From positions 124,001-188,000 of the forward strand of contig CBINHC010000006.1 in assembly GCA_966250385.1 (NCBI GenBank): DNA of 64,000 nucleotides, read 5' to 3'. The position numbers and the translations under genes were made by a program. This DNA comes from DASWTL01 sp966250385 (GTDB taxonomy: Bacteria; Bacteroidota; Bacteroidia; Sphingobacteriales; Sphingobacteriaceae). Of this stretch, positions 26,303 to 34,961 are shown in pieces. The notes below the pieces were generated by a model. It did no database searches. It had not been told where the DNA came from and was given only the letters and a program-made list of their open reading frames with translations. Every line of letters starts with the position of its first letter. Within the stretch, counting starts at the first letter, position 1.

Positions 26303-26797
26303 ATGGAATTAGTAACCCCAAGTATAGGTTTAATCGTTTGGCAGACTGTTGCCTTCTTATTGCTTCTTTTCTTACTGGCAAAGTTTGCATGGAAACCCGT
26401 GATGCAGGGTATCAGCGAGCGTGAGCGTTCGATTGAGAGCGCCCTGGATGCTGCTGAAAAGGCGAAACAGGAAATGGCCCGTCTGACCGGTGAAAACGAG
26501 CAGCTCCTTAAGGATGCACGTGCGGAGCGGGATCTTATCCTTAAAGAAGCGAAAATGCTGAAGGACCAGATCGTTGCGGAAGCTAAAACTCAGGCACAGA
26601 CTGAGGGTGCCAAGATGATTGAGAAGGCCAAACAGGAGATTGACAATCAGAAAGCCGCTGCCCTTGCTGAGGTAAAGGGTCAGGTTGCCACCTTGTCGAT
26701 CGAGATCGCGGAGAAGGTTTTGCGCCATCAGCTGGAAGATCAGAACAAGCAGAATGCGCTGGTAAATGATCTGTTGAAGGAAGTAGAGATTAAGTAG
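26303..26797 (+). CDS. atpF: F0F1 ATP synthase subunit b
   Basis: 164 residues: one N-terminal membrane helix (IGLIVWQTVAFLLLLFLLAKF), then a long charged coiled coil (ERSIESALDAAEKAKQEMAR and on), as expected of the peripheral stalk. The conserved WKPV follows the helix. It starts 46 bases after the atpE hairpin. Confidence 0.96.
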   Translation: MELVTPSIGLIVWQTVAFLLLLFLLAKFAWKPVMQGISERERSIESALDAAEKAKQEMARLTGENEQLLKDARAERDLILKEAKMLKDQIVAEAKTQAQTEGAKMIEKAKQEIDNQKAAALAEVKGQVATLSIEIAEKVLRHQLEDQNKQNALVNDLLKEVEIK

Positions 26798-26870
26798 TAT
26801 TGGGTACGGAGGATTGAGTATTGAGACGCGAACTCGCAGCTTAAGACTTGGGACTCAAAACTGAAAGAAT
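26798..26870. repeat. Degenerate short-repeat spacer between atpF and atpH
   Basis: This 73-base spacer is built from variants of a short word: ATTGAGTATTGAGAC, then CTTAAGACTTGGGACTC and AAAACTGAAAG. No gene, hairpin with U-run or promoter was seen. It looks like low-complexity repetitive spacer rather than a regulatory site. Confidence 0.45.
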
Positions 26871-27416
26871 ATGTCAGAAATACAAGTAGCATCACGGTAC
26901 GCAAAATCACTGATTGACCTGGCTGAGGAGCAGAATGTTCTTGAAAAGGTGAAGGCTGATATTGAAGGTGTTGTGAAAACGCTTCGCGAAAACGGAGAGC
27001 TTCGTGCGGTTTTAGCCAATCCCATAGTTTCTCCCGATAAGAAATTTGCGGTCCTGAACCAGATCTTCGGAGCATCCGTTGAACCGATGATCATGGCATT
27101 TTTCAAGATCGTGGTTAATAAAGGCCGTTCCGGTAGTCTGTACGATACTGCCAAGCAGTTCGTAGAAGAATATAACGTGCGCAAAGGTATCATCAAGGCT
27201 ACTGTTATTTCTGCTGCCCCCCTGAGCGAGAAGAATCGTCAGGAGATCGCACAGGTGGTCGAAGAAGCTACCAGGGGTCAAGTCGTGCTTGACGCGCAGG
27301 TCAATCCGGATCTGATCGGCGGATTTATACTAAAAGTAGGAGATAAGCAGTTTGATACAACGATCTCCAGCCGTCTGACCAGACTGAAAAAAGAATTTTC
27401 CCAGTCGACTTTTTAG
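26871..27416 (+). CDS. atpH: F0F1 ATP synthase subunit delta
   Basis: 181 residues: helical N-domain (VASRYAKSLIDLAEEQNVLE) and C-terminal domain ending GGFILKVGDKQFDTTISSRL, the OSCP/delta signature. It joins the peripheral stalk to the F1 head. It sits between atpF and atpA in the standard order. Confidence 0.96.
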   Translation: MSEIQVASRYAKSLIDLAEEQNVLEKVKADIEGVVKTLRENGELRAVLANPIVSPDKKFAVLNQIFGASVEPMIMAFFKIVVNKGRSGSLYDTAKQFVEEYNVRKGIIKATVISAAPLSEKNRQEIAQVVEEATRGQVVLDAQVNPDLIGGFILKVGDKQFDTTISSRLTRLKKEFSQSTF

Positions 27417-27474
27417 ACCGGGGCAGGATAATTAACAGTATATAACGATTTACACATAACTCTTAAATAAAATT

Positions 27475-29049
27475 ATGGTAGAGGTAAGACCAGATGAAGT
27501 ATCGGCAATATTAAGACAGCAATTGTCGGGCTTCAAATCAGAGGCCGAGCTGGAAGAGGTTGGTACCGTGTTACAAGTGGGTGACGGTATTGCCCGTGTT
27601 TACGGCTTGACCAAAGTTCAGTCAGGTGAGCTGGTTGAATTTGAAAACGGATTACAGGGTATCGTGATGAACCTTGAAGAAGATAACGTAGGTGTGGTAT
27701 TGCTCGGACCTTACGATGAGGTTAAGGAAGGTGATACCATAAGACGGACTAAGCGGATCGGATCCATCAAGGTGGGTGACGGTATGCTGGGTCGTGTGGT
27801 CAACACCCTAGGTCAGCCGGTTGACGGCAAGGGTCCGATCGCAGGGGAAACCTACGAGATGCCAATTGAACGGAAAGCTCCGGGGGTTATCTACCGTCAG
27901 CCCGTGACTGAGCCTCTTCAGACCGGTATTAAGGCAATTGACGCGATGATCCCAATCGGCCGTGGCCAGCGTGAGCTGGTGATCGGTGACCGTCAGACCG
28001 GTAAGACAGCGGTTTGTATCGATACGATCATCAACCAGAAAGAATTTTACGAAGCTGGTCAGCCTGTTTACTGTATCTATGTTGCCATAGGTCAGAAGAA
28101 CTCAACGGTTGCGCAGATCGTTCGTACCCTGGAAGAAAACGGCGCTATGCCGTATACTGTGGTTGTTGCAGCTTCTGCAGCTGACCCGGCGCCGATGCAG
28201 TTCTTTGCTCCTTTCTCAGGTGCGGCGATCGGTGAGTTCTTCCGTGATACCGGACGTCCCGCACTGATCATTTATGATGACCTTTCAAAACAGGCGGTTG
28301 CATACCGCGAGGTATCACTGCTTCTTCGTCGTCCACCGGGCCGTGAGGCCTACCCCGGGGACGTATTCTACCTGCACAGCCGTCTCCTGGAGCGTGCTGC
28401 GAAGATCAACTCTTCTGACGAAATCGCACGGAGCATGAATGACCTGCCGGAGTCCATCAAACATCTGGTTAAAGGCGGCGGTTCCCTGACGGCATTACCG
28501 ATCATCGAGACCCAGGCGGGTGACGTTTCGGCCTATATCCCGACCAACGTGATCTCGATCACGGACGGTCAGATCTTCCTCGAGTCGAACCTGTTCAACG
28601 CAGGGGTTCGCCCGGCGATCAACGTAGGTATCTCCGTTTCCCGTGTAGGTGGTAACGCGCAGATCAAATCCATGAAGAAAGTTGCCGGTACCCTTAAACT
28701 GGACCAGGCGCAGTATCGTGAGTTAGAAGCGTTCTCCAAATTCGGATCCGACCTGGATGCGGCTACCAAAGCGGTACTTGATAAAGGTGCCCGTAACGTG
28801 GAAGTTCTTAAGCAGGGACAATTCTCGCCGGTTACCGTAGAAAAGCAGGTTGCCATTATCTACGTAGGAACAAAAGGATTGATGCGTAACGTTCCTGTCA
28901 ACAAGGTTAGGGAATTCGAAGCAGAATACCTGCAGCAGCTTGAGGTTCGTCATCCGGAAGTTTTACAAGCCCTGAAAGCCGGTAAATTTGATGACAGCCT
29001 GACCAGTGTTCTGGAGACTGTTGCAAAGGAACTGGCTGGTAGATATTAA
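27475..29049 (+). CDS. atpA: F0F1 ATP synthase subunit alpha
   Basis: 524 residues. Walker A GDRQTGKT at 171-178, PRMOD-type segments (AYREVSLLLRRPPGREAYPG) and the alpha signature PAINVGISVSRVGG near residue 380. It forms the non-catalytic nucleotide sites of F1. The catalytic partner atpD is not in this window. A hairpin follows at 29065-29114. Confidence 0.98.
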   Translation: MVEVRPDEVSAILRQQLSGFKSEAELEEVGTVLQVGDGIARVYGLTKVQSGELVEFENGLQGIVMNLEEDNVGVVLLGPYDEVKEGDTIRRTKRIGSIKVGDGMLGRVVNTLGQPVDGKGPIAGETYEMPIERKAPGVIYRQPVTEPLQTGIKAIDAMIPIGRGQRELVIGDRQTGKTAVCIDTIINQKEFYEAGQPVYCIYVAIGQKNSTVAQIVRTLEENGAMPYTVVVAASAADPAPMQFFAPFSGAAIGEFFRDTGRPALIIYDDLSKQAVAYREVSLLLRRPPGREAYPGDVFYLHSRLLERAAKINSSDEIARSMNDLPESIKHLVKGGGSLTALPIIETQAGDVSAYIPTNVISITDGQIFLESNLFNAGVRPAINVGISVSRVGGNAQIKSMKKVAGTLKLDQAQYRELEAFSKFGSDLDAATKAVLDKGARNVEVLKQGQFSPVTVEKQVAIIYVGTKGLMRNVPVNKVREFEAEYLQQLEVRHPEVLQALKAGKFDDSLTSVLETVAKELAGRY

Positions 29050-29064
29050 TAAATTAAAGACAGT

Positions 29065-29114
29065 AGATCCGGGATATGGACAAGGCGAGTAGCCGAAGCC
29101 GGCATCCCGGATCT
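29065..29114 (+). promoter_or_regulatory. Intercistronic hairpin between atpA and atpG
   Basis: AGATCCGGGAT (29065-29075) pairs perfectly with ATCCCGGATCT (29104-29114) around a 28-base loop that itself contains a GGC/GCC mini-stem. No U-run follows and the atpG start is 15 bases downstream, so it may modulate atpG translation or protect the upstream message. Confidence 0.65.
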
Positions 29115-29128
29115 GACATCTGGAAAGA

Positions 29129-30007
29129 ATGGCTAATTTAAAAGAAGTAAGAAACAGGATTACATCCGTATCCTCCACCCAGCAGATCACCAAAGCTATG
29201 AAAATGGTTTCGGCTGCGAAGCTGAAGCGGGCTACCAATGCGATCGTTCAGTTACGACCTTATGCCAATAAACTAAGAGAAATGCTCGGTAATCTTTCAG
29301 CCAGCCTGGAAGATTCTCATTCTCCTTACATGCAGGAGCGGGAACCGGTGAAGGTACTCGTGATCGCCGTTTCATCGAACCGCGGATTGGCCGGTGCCTT
29401 TAACACGAACGTGATCAAAGTGGCAAATCAGCTGATCGCTGAAAAATACAGCGAACAGTTGCGCAAAGGAAATGTGAGCATCATCGCGATCGGTAAAAAG
29501 ACGCAGGATTACTATGAGCGCCGGAATTACAAAGTGATCGGGAACAATAACGAATTATACTCCGATCTTACTTTCGAAAACGTAGCCGCCATCGCACAGT
29601 CCATTATGGACGGATTCGTGAATGGTGAATATGATCGTGTTGAGGTGGTATATAACCAGTTCAAGAATGCTGCTATGCAGATCCTGACTACTGAACAGCT
29701 GCTCCCTGTTCATAAGCCGGCGGCGGAAGGAACTAAAAAGCAGGTTGACTACCTTTTAGAGCCGTCCCGTGAAGAGATTGTGGAACAACTGATCCCGAAA
29801 TCGATCAAGCTGCAGCTCTACAAGGCCGTTTTGGATTCACATGCGTCCGAACATGGTGCACGGATGACGGCTATGGATAAGGCGACTGATAATGCCGGTG
29901 AACTGCTTCGTACCCTGAAGCTGTCCTATAACCAGGCGCGTCAGGCGGCCATTACTACTGAGCTTACCGAAATTGTGAGCGGCGCTGCTGCGTTGTCGAA
30001 CGGATAA
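29129..30007 (+). CDS. atpG: F0F1 ATP synthase subunit gamma
   Basis: 292 residues. N-terminal helix MANLKEVRNRITSVSSTQQI, TKAMKMVSAAKLKRA and the C-terminal helix ending in ITTELTEIVSGAAAL are the gamma signature. It forms the rotating central stalk. It is the last gene of the operon, which ends at the terminator right after it; beta and epsilon must be encoded elsewhere. Confidence 0.97.
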   Translation: MANLKEVRNRITSVSSTQQITKAMKMVSAAKLKRATNAIVQLRPYANKLREMLGNLSASLEDSHSPYMQEREPVKVLVIAVSSNRGLAGAFNTNVIKVANQLIAEKYSEQLRKGNVSIIAIGKKTQDYYERRNYKVIGNNNELYSDLTFENVAAIAQSIMDGFVNGEYDRVEVVYNQFKNAAMQILTTEQLLPVHKPAAEGTKKQVDYLLEPSREEIVEQLIPKSIKLQLYKAVLDSHASEHGARMTAMDKATDNAGELLRTLKLSYNQARQAAITTELTEIVSGAAALSNG

Positions 30008-30025
30008 GAATATATACGAACTATG

Positions 30026-30057
30026 AAGCCCTTGCCTTACAGCAAGGGCTTTTTTTG
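30026..30057 (+). terminator. Intrinsic terminator of the ATP synthase operon
   Basis: AAGCCCTTGC (30026-30035) pairs with GCAAGGGCTT (30042-30051), loop of six, followed by a run of T to 30056. It overlaps the last codons of the convergent gene at 30037-30669. Confidence 0.9.
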
Positions 30058-30669
30058 TGCCATCTTCCGTGCATCCTTTGCCGTGATGACCAGATCATAT
30101 TCGCCGAAAAAGGTCAGATAACTGCCATCCGGGTGGATGATGACGTAGCTTCCCCAGCGGTAATCCTGTTTAAAAAAACTATTCTCTACGATTCCCCCGG
30201 GATCAGGAGTCCAGCTGATGATGCCTTTACCGTCTAGCGGATGTGAGGCTGGATGAATATAAAGCTGCGCTTTATTGCGAATCCGCTTCAGGGACCTGTA
30301 ATAGGTCCGAAGCTTCTCTTTTGCCCATGGGCGGTCAGGGTTGGCTAACCCGCTTTCCGGATCTGTGCCCGGGTGATAGTTAATAATGAGCAGTTTACCG
30401 GACAGGTCAGTTCCGGTTGCTGCCCCGAGACCCTGATAAATCTCCTTCACGGGATCGGGAGGCAGACGGCCGGAATTTTTTCTCTTAACCAACCTGGTTG
30501 CGATGTTCCTGCCTTCCTGAAAGCTGAGGCTGAGGTAATCTGCCGAGTATTGTTTTTTCAGGAATTGCTCCCGTGTGAGTTCTGTGCCGTTTACATCATA
30601 GAATTTCAGATCCTGACCCGATGCCAGTACGGGTGTCAGGAAAATCAGGAACAGGAGTTTTCTTATCAT
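30037..30669 (-). CDS. Secreted protein of unknown function
   Basis: 210 residues from ATG 30669 (MIRKLLFLIFLTPVLASGQ), chosen because it gives a clean signal peptide; an in-frame ATG ten codons upstream would bury it. The mature part is basic, with GKLLIINYHPGTDP, LYIHPASHPLDGKGIISWTP and GSYVIIHPDGSYLTFFGEYD. I do not recognise the family. It is a single gene convergent with atpG and divergent from the aldo/keto reductase gene. Confidence 0.72.
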   Translation of the reverse strand: MIRKLLFLIFLTPVLASGQDLKFYDVNGTELTREQFLKKQYSADYLSLSFQEGRNIATRLVKRKNSGRLPPDPVKEIYQGLGAATGTDLSGKLLIINYHPGTDPESGLANPDRPWAKEKLRTYYRSLKRIRNKAQLYIHPASHPLDGKGIISWTPDPGGIVENSFFKQDYRWGSYVIIHPDGSYLTFFGEYDLVITAKDARKMAQKKPLL

Positions 30670-30741
30670 AGGTGTTGTCTTGAATCTTTTAGTGAACAAC
30701 TTGGATCTGTCTTGTTATTAAGTTAGAAAAAATCTTTGACG

Positions 30742-31734
30742 ATGGAATACAGGAAAGTCGGCGAGGCAGAACTGGAATTATCTGTGATTACATTTGGCGC
30801 ATGGGCGGCCGGAGGATGGATGTGGGGCGGCAATGAACATAACGATGCTGTTGCGGCGATCAAAGCGGCATTTGACGAGGGCGTAACGTCCATTGATACG
30901 GCCCCGGTCTATGGTCAGGGTGCAAGTGAGGAGATCGTCGGACGGGCGATCCGTGATCTGGGCCGCGACCGCGTTCAGGTCCTGACAAAGTTCGGCATGC
31001 GATGGGATCTCAAGAAAGGGGATTTCGCGTTTCACAGCAAAGACAATGCGGGAAAGCCCATCGATATCTACAAATATGCTGGCGCAGACAGCGTGATCAG
31101 GGAATGCGAGGATAGCCTCAGGAGACTCGGTACGGATTACATCGACCTGTACCAGATCCACTGGCCAGACGGTAGTACCCCGATAGCCGAAACTATGGAA
31201 GCCGTCAACCAGCTGATCCGTTCGGGTAAGGTGCGGGCAGCCGGGGTGTGCAACTATAACTCAGAGCAGATGGAGGAAGCGGAACGAACCATTCGGCTGG
31301 CTTCCAATCAGGTTCCCTACAGCATGGTAAAGCGGGGAATCGAAACGGACGTGGTTCCCTACTGCATTCACCACCATAAATCCATATTGGCCTACAGCCC
31401 GCTGGAGCGCGGGTTACTGACCGGCAAGATCCGGCCGGGTCATCAGTTCAGTCCGGGGGACCACCGTGCTGATTACCGGTATTTCCGGGAAGAGAATATA
31501 CGGAGCACCAATCTTATTCTGGACCGGATCCGCCCGATGGCTGAGGAGAAGAATTGTACGATCGCTCAGCTGGTGCTCAGATGGACGGTGGAACAACCGG
31601 GGATCACCATTGCGCTGGCCGGAGCCCGGAACGCCGGTCAGGCGGTTGCCAATGCAAAGGCGATGGAAGTGACCCTGACTCCAGACGAGATCGGATTCAT
31701 CAACGAGCAGCTGGAAGGGTTTGTTGTGGTATAA
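30742..31734 (+). CDS. Aldo/keto reductase
   Basis: 330 residues, TIM barrel. SIDTAPVYGQG holds the catalytic Asp and Tyr, VLTKFGMRW the Lys and YQIHWPDGSTP the His; LAYSPLERGLLTGK and LAGARNAGQAVANAKA form the NADPH site. It resembles YajO/IolS-like reductases. The ATG at 30742 is preferred; an AATCTTTG just upstream (30731-30738) is a near match to the -7 element. A terminator follows at 31745-31779. Confidence 0.93.
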   Translation: MEYRKVGEAELELSVITFGAWAAGGWMWGGNEHNDAVAAIKAAFDEGVTSIDTAPVYGQGASEEIVGRAIRDLGRDRVQVLTKFGMRWDLKKGDFAFHSKDNAGKPIDIYKYAGADSVIRECEDSLRRLGTDYIDLYQIHWPDGSTPIAETMEAVNQLIRSGKVRAAGVCNYNSEQMEEAERTIRLASNQVPYSMVKRGIETDVVPYCIHHHKSILAYSPLERGLLTGKIRPGHQFSPGDHRADYRYFREENIRSTNLILDRIRPMAEEKNCTIAQLVLRWTVEQPGITIALAGARNAGQAVANAKAMEVTLTPDEIGFINEQLEGFVVV

Positions 31735-31744
31735 GGCCGTTCAA

Positions 31745-31779
31745 AACAGCGGACCGGTGCTGCAGACCGGTCTGCTGTT
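31745..31779. terminator. Hairpin terminator between aldo/keto reductase and DUF6496 genes
   Basis: AACAGCGGACCGGT (31745-31758) pairs with ACCGGTCTGCTGTT (31766-31779), 14 base pairs with one G-U and a 7-base loop. The plus strand continues ATTTCTT, and the minus strand TTTGA. It also covers the DUF6496 stop codon, so it may serve both convergent genes. Confidence 0.65.
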
Positions 31780-31951
31780 ATTTCTTGCGGGGCACTTTGG
31801 CGCCGGCTTCCCTGGCTTCGGAGAGTCCGATGGCTACGGCCTGCTTTTTGGAGGTGACCTTTTTGCCCGTTCCGGTTTTGAGCTTTCCCTCCTTCATTTC
31901 ATGCATGACCTCTTCAACCTTTTCACCCGCTTTCTTCGAATACTTTGCCAT
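31778..31951 (-). CDS. Small basic DUF6496-type protein
   Basis: 57 residues from ATG 31951: MAKYSKKAGEKVEEVMHEMK, then EGKLKTGTGKKVTSKKQAVA and IGLSEAREAG, ending VPRKK. It has 14 Lys and 2 Arg. The KVEEVMHEMKEGKLK and KQAVAIGLSEAR segments are those of the DUF6496 family, which I recognise from many bacteria; the function is unknown, and the charge suggests nucleic-acid binding. It is a single gene, convergent with the aldo/keto reductase. Confidence 0.85.
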   Translation of the reverse strand: MAKYSKKAGEKVEEVMHEMKEGKLKTGTGKKVTSKKQAVAIGLSEAREAGAKVPRKK

Positions 31952-32088
31952 AGCTTTTTTTCTGATAGTAACAGTTTCAGGCCGGATTGGTGTGGCGCGG
32001 GTATTCAGCCGCCGTAAGTCGCAGAAGTTTTATCGCAAAATTTTCTAACTATCAACCAGATGATTAATTTTACGCCAAAATTCAAATA

Positions 32089-32307
32089 ATGGAAAACATC
32101 AAAGAGACTTTCAATAAAAGCGAACACGCGAATAATGCGAACGAGACCAGCCACTATGTGTTAATGGCCGTGGGTATCGCAGTTGGACTGGTGGGGATAT
32201 TCCTGCGTTTTGCCGGTACCTGGACTTTTATTGATATCCTTTCCAATATTATCTTCATCATTGGTATTCTGATCAGCCTGCGGGCCGTATTCAATATCCT
32301 GAAGTAG
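32089..32307 (+). CDS. Small two-helix membrane protein
   Basis: 72 residues: a polar start (MENIKETFNKSEHANNANET), then helices YVLMAVGIAVGLVGIFLRFA and FIDILSNIIFIIGILISLRA. Family unknown to me. GIFLRFAG at the end of the first helix recalls the GldL hairpin. TAATTTTA at 32065-32072 is a weak -7 candidate. A strong terminator follows at 32327. Confidence 0.75.
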   Translation: MENIKETFNKSEHANNANETSHYVLMAVGIAVGLVGIFLRFAGTWTFIDILSNIIFIIGILISLRAVFNILK

Positions 32308-32326
32308 TATTAACGACCATATGGCG

Positions 32327-32364
32327 ACCGTTGCTGCATCAAAACATGCAGCAACGGTTTAATT
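32327..32364 (+). terminator. Intrinsic terminator after the small membrane protein gene
   Basis: ACCGTTGCTGCAT (32327-32339) pairs with ATGCAGCAACGGT (32346-32358), a perfect 13-base-pair stem with loop CAAAAC, followed by TTAATTTT. It abuts the stop of the convergent patatin-like gene (32359). Confidence 0.85.
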
Positions 32365-33162
32365 TTCGGAAATAGGCGAAAAGCTTGGAGCAGGTGAACT
32401 GAGTGCCTTCCGAATCTTTTCATCTGTTTTGATCACCTGAAGGGTCGCTTCATAGGCCACCCAGTATAGCTCTTCCGCCTTGCTGATGTCAAAGATATGG
32501 GTCCCGCCCATGCTTTCCGGCTCGATCAGCACATCGCAAAAACTACGCTTATCCCGCATATCGGCCGTTATGGCCAGTAAGGTCGCCCGTTGTATCATCT
32601 TTCGGATGTTCGTAATCCGGGGTACGAAAGGGACATGATTGCAGGAGGAACCGATAATAAAATCGCAGTTGTCCAATAGCGGTTCCACCGGAAAGTTATT
32701 CAGGACACCGCCGTCCACATACATTTCGTCGTTAATGATAACCGGTTTGAACACGCCCGGAATGGAGCTCGACGCCTGGAGGGCCGGGATGATCTCGCCT
32801 TCTGAAAAATAGGCGAGCTTGCCGGTGCTGAAATTGGTAGTTGCGATAGTCATCGGGATTTTCAGCTGCTCAAATGAATTATGAGGAATGTACTCCCTGA
32901 AAAGATTGGTCGTGTGAGCCAGTGACAACAAGCCCCCCGCGCGGAGAGCAGGGCGCATAAAGCGCAGCAGCCGGGTCTTGAGGAATTCCCGGAAGGTATC
33001 ATATGGATCGTGCCCCTCGGCATATAATGCCCCGACGATAGCCCCGGCGCTGGTCCCGGTGATCCTGCAGAATTTTACGCCTGCGTCTGAAAGGGCCTTC
33101 AGCGCGCCAAGATGGGCAACTCCGCGGATGCCTCCTCCCGATAGTACAACTCCAATATTCAT
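32359..33162 (-). CDS. Patatin-like phospholipase (RssA/YchK type)
   Basis: 267 residues. Oxyanion loop SGGGIRGVAHLG (9-19), nucleophile Ser38 in GTSAG and catalytic Asp150 in YVDGGVLNNFP. Such enzymes cleave acyl chains from phospholipids or related esters. No signal peptide, so it is probably cytoplasmic or membrane-associated. It lies downstream of gldB on the same strand with an 82-base gap; it may be its own transcript. Confidence 0.93.
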   Translation of the reverse strand: MNIGVVLSGGGIRGVAHLGALKALSDAGVKFCRITGTSAGAIVGALYAEGHDPYDTFREFLKTRLLRFMRPALRAGGLLSLAHTTNLFREYIPHNSFEQLKIPMTIATTNFSTGKLAYFSEGEIIPALQASSSIPGVFKPVIINDEMYVDGGVLNNFPVEPLLDNCDFIIGSSCNHVPFVPRITNIRKMIQRATLLAITADMRDKRSFCDVLIEPESMGGTHIFDISKAEELYWVAYEATLQVIKTDEKIRKALSSPAPSFSPISEN

Positions 33163-33244
33163 GTTTCAACAGATGTATGTCAGAAGAACAACGCCGAACG
33201 GCCACGTTGGTTGTACCCGAAGACCATATAATTGTAAAATCCCG

Positions 33245-34276
33245 TTATTTGGGTTTGTATTTTGAGCCTGACAGGATCTTTTGGGGGTCGGACTCTTCCA
33301 GTAACTGCTGCAGGCTGGTGTCAGGATTCCGGCTCATGTATTCGCGTACGATCTGCCAGCCGGTCCAGACGCCCAGTTTAGGGGCGGACTCATTACCTTC
33401 ACCAAGCCCCGGAGTGAACGGCGCCTCGGCCAGGTACTTCTGGATCTTCAGGTAATCGGTGTCATAAAGCAGGTTCTCTTCCAGAAAATAGCCCCAGATG
33501 TTGCTTTCGTAGGTCCGGCACCATTCCATCTGTGCTGCCGTGTAGCCGATCTTCAGTGTATCGGGCATTTCGGGCATGAAGGCGTCCATACAGTAAAGGA
33601 TTTTACCGTTATAGATCATTTTTGCCAGAAGCGACCGGTCCGAGTCCCGTTCCGGATACAGATCCTCACGAAGATAAGCCTCCATGACGCGGGGTGTAAT
33701 ATTCTCAGGAGTAAACCGCCGGGAGATGTATTGCGGAATGCTTTGTCTTAATGCCGGGTAGAACCGGGAATTAGCACCAAGGAACATGTCCAGACCAATT
33801 CCAATATAGTCATTGCCGATCGGCGTCTGAACGGCGAAACCGGACAGAAAGGAGATCAACCGGGGTATCTTTTTTTCAGGGTAGTAATACCTGACATGTT
33901 TGAAGGCCTGTGTCAGCTCTTCTTCGCTGGCTTTCAGGTCCGGGTACTTTTGCGCAACCGCCTTGTTCAACGCAAGGTAATCGGGGTTCCGGAGAATCGT
34001 GCGGAGGTTCTGGAAATATCCGGTGTCTGCGACGGAGCCGGCAGAGAGGATCCCCTGGATATAATCCGCATAAAATGCGCCGTATTTTTTCTGCAGCGAC
34101 GGAATGCCGTTCGCCAGATCCTGGGGCTCCAGTTGTCCGAACTCCCGGTCGAAGCGTTCAATTTTAATATCGAGGCTGATTCCGCTGACATCAACCTTGT
34201 TCCGTTCCCGGCAGGAGGCGGCGATGATGACAATTAAAAAAAACAAGTAGATTTGGGTCCGGTTCAATCGTCTCAT
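33245..34276 (-). CDS. gldB: Gliding motility lipoprotein GldB
   Basis: 343 residues from ATG 34276; the longer in-frame reading would run into the divergent gene. A lipoprotein signal ends IAASC, then IKIERFDREFGQL and LQKKYGAFYADYIQGIL are typical of GldB. GDYIGIG-like GNDYIGIGLDMFLG, YISRRFTPENITPRVMEAYL and WCRTYESNIWGYFLEENLLY are family blocks. GldB is needed for gliding and T9SS function in Flavobacterium; its mechanism is unknown. Neighbouring nadE is a common partner. The start is only 22 bases from that of the divergent barrel protein. Confidence 0.92.
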   Translation of the reverse strand: MRRLNRTQIYLFFLIVIIAASCRERNKVDVSGISLDIKIERFDREFGQLEPQDLANGIPSLQKKYGAFYADYIQGILSAGSVADTGYFQNLRTILRNPDYLALNKAVAQKYPDLKASEEELTQAFKHVRYYYPEKKIPRLISFLSGFAVQTPIGNDYIGIGLDMFLGANSRFYPALRQSIPQYISRRFTPENITPRVMEAYLREDLYPERDSDRSLLAKMIYNGKILYCMDAFMPEMPDTLKIGYTAAQMEWCRTYESNIWGYFLEENLLYDTDYLKIQKYLAEAPFTPGLGEGNESAPKLGVWTGWQIVREYMSRNPDTSLQQLLEESDPQKILSGSKYKPK

Positions 34277-34298
34277 GGTTTTATTTGCACCCAAAAAT

Positions 34299-34961
34299 AT
34301 GAAAAAACAATTCTTGGCCCTGGTATTCATGTGCCTTCCTTTGTGGGGAATCTGCCAGGAGCAGCCGGATAAGCTGCAGCTCGGTTTCACGGTTTCGCCG
34401 AATGTTGGCTGGCTGCAGATCACGAATAATACGGTTCCCGGTATGGTGAGCGAGTCGCCGCGGATCGGACTGTCATACGGAGTATTGGCGGATGTCGGTT
34501 TTCAGAAGAACTATTTCTTTTCGACCGCCTTCGTGATCAGTACGCTGAACGGCCGGAGCAGTATGTCTGCGCCCGGTCCGGGATCCGAAACTACGCAGTA
34601 TACCTTCAAGGTACGGGCTATTGAGGTGCCGGTGACGCTGAAGCTGAAAAGCAACGATTTCAACGGACGACGATTTTACGGGCAGTTCGGACTTGGCGCC
34701 GGCGCGCGCCTGGATGCCCGCCAGGATTTTACCACCAGTGGCTCGACCGGCACTACTTTTGGTGAGAATATCAACATCACCAGACAGGTCAATACCTTCC
34801 GGCTCAGCCTGATCGCCGGAGCGGGCGTGGAGTGGAAAGTCGGACCGGATGTCGATATGTTAACTGGAATTACCTTGAACAACGGGTTTACCAATACCAT
34901 GGATGGAAACGAACAATTGCGCAACTCCTACGTGGCATTGAGCCTCGGAATCTTCTTCTGA
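34299..34961 (+). CDS. Outer membrane beta-barrel protein (porin-family/PorT-like fold)
   Basis: 220 residues from ATG 34299 (MKKQFLALVFMCLPLWGICQ, a signal peptide). The mature part is a series of amphipathic strands (QLGFTVSPNVGWLQI, YGQFGLGAGARLDARQDF, LSLIAGAGVEWKVGPDVD) ending in SYVALSLGIFF, the aromatic C-terminus of an outer-membrane barrel of the OMP_b-brl_2 type. Whether it is part of the T9SS cannot be told. It starts 22 bases from gldB and overlaps nadE by one base. TTTATTTG near 34280 is a possible -7 element. Confidence 0.82.
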   Translation: MKKQFLALVFMCLPLWGICQEQPDKLQLGFTVSPNVGWLQITNNTVPGMVSESPRIGLSYGVLADVGFQKNYFFSTAFVISTLNGRSSMSAPGPGSETTQYTFKVRAIEVPVTLKLKSNDFNGRRFYGQFGLGAGARLDARQDFTTSGSTGTTFGENINITRQVNTFRLSLIAGAGVEWKVGPDVDMLTGITLNNGFTNTMDGNEQLRNSYVALSLGIFF

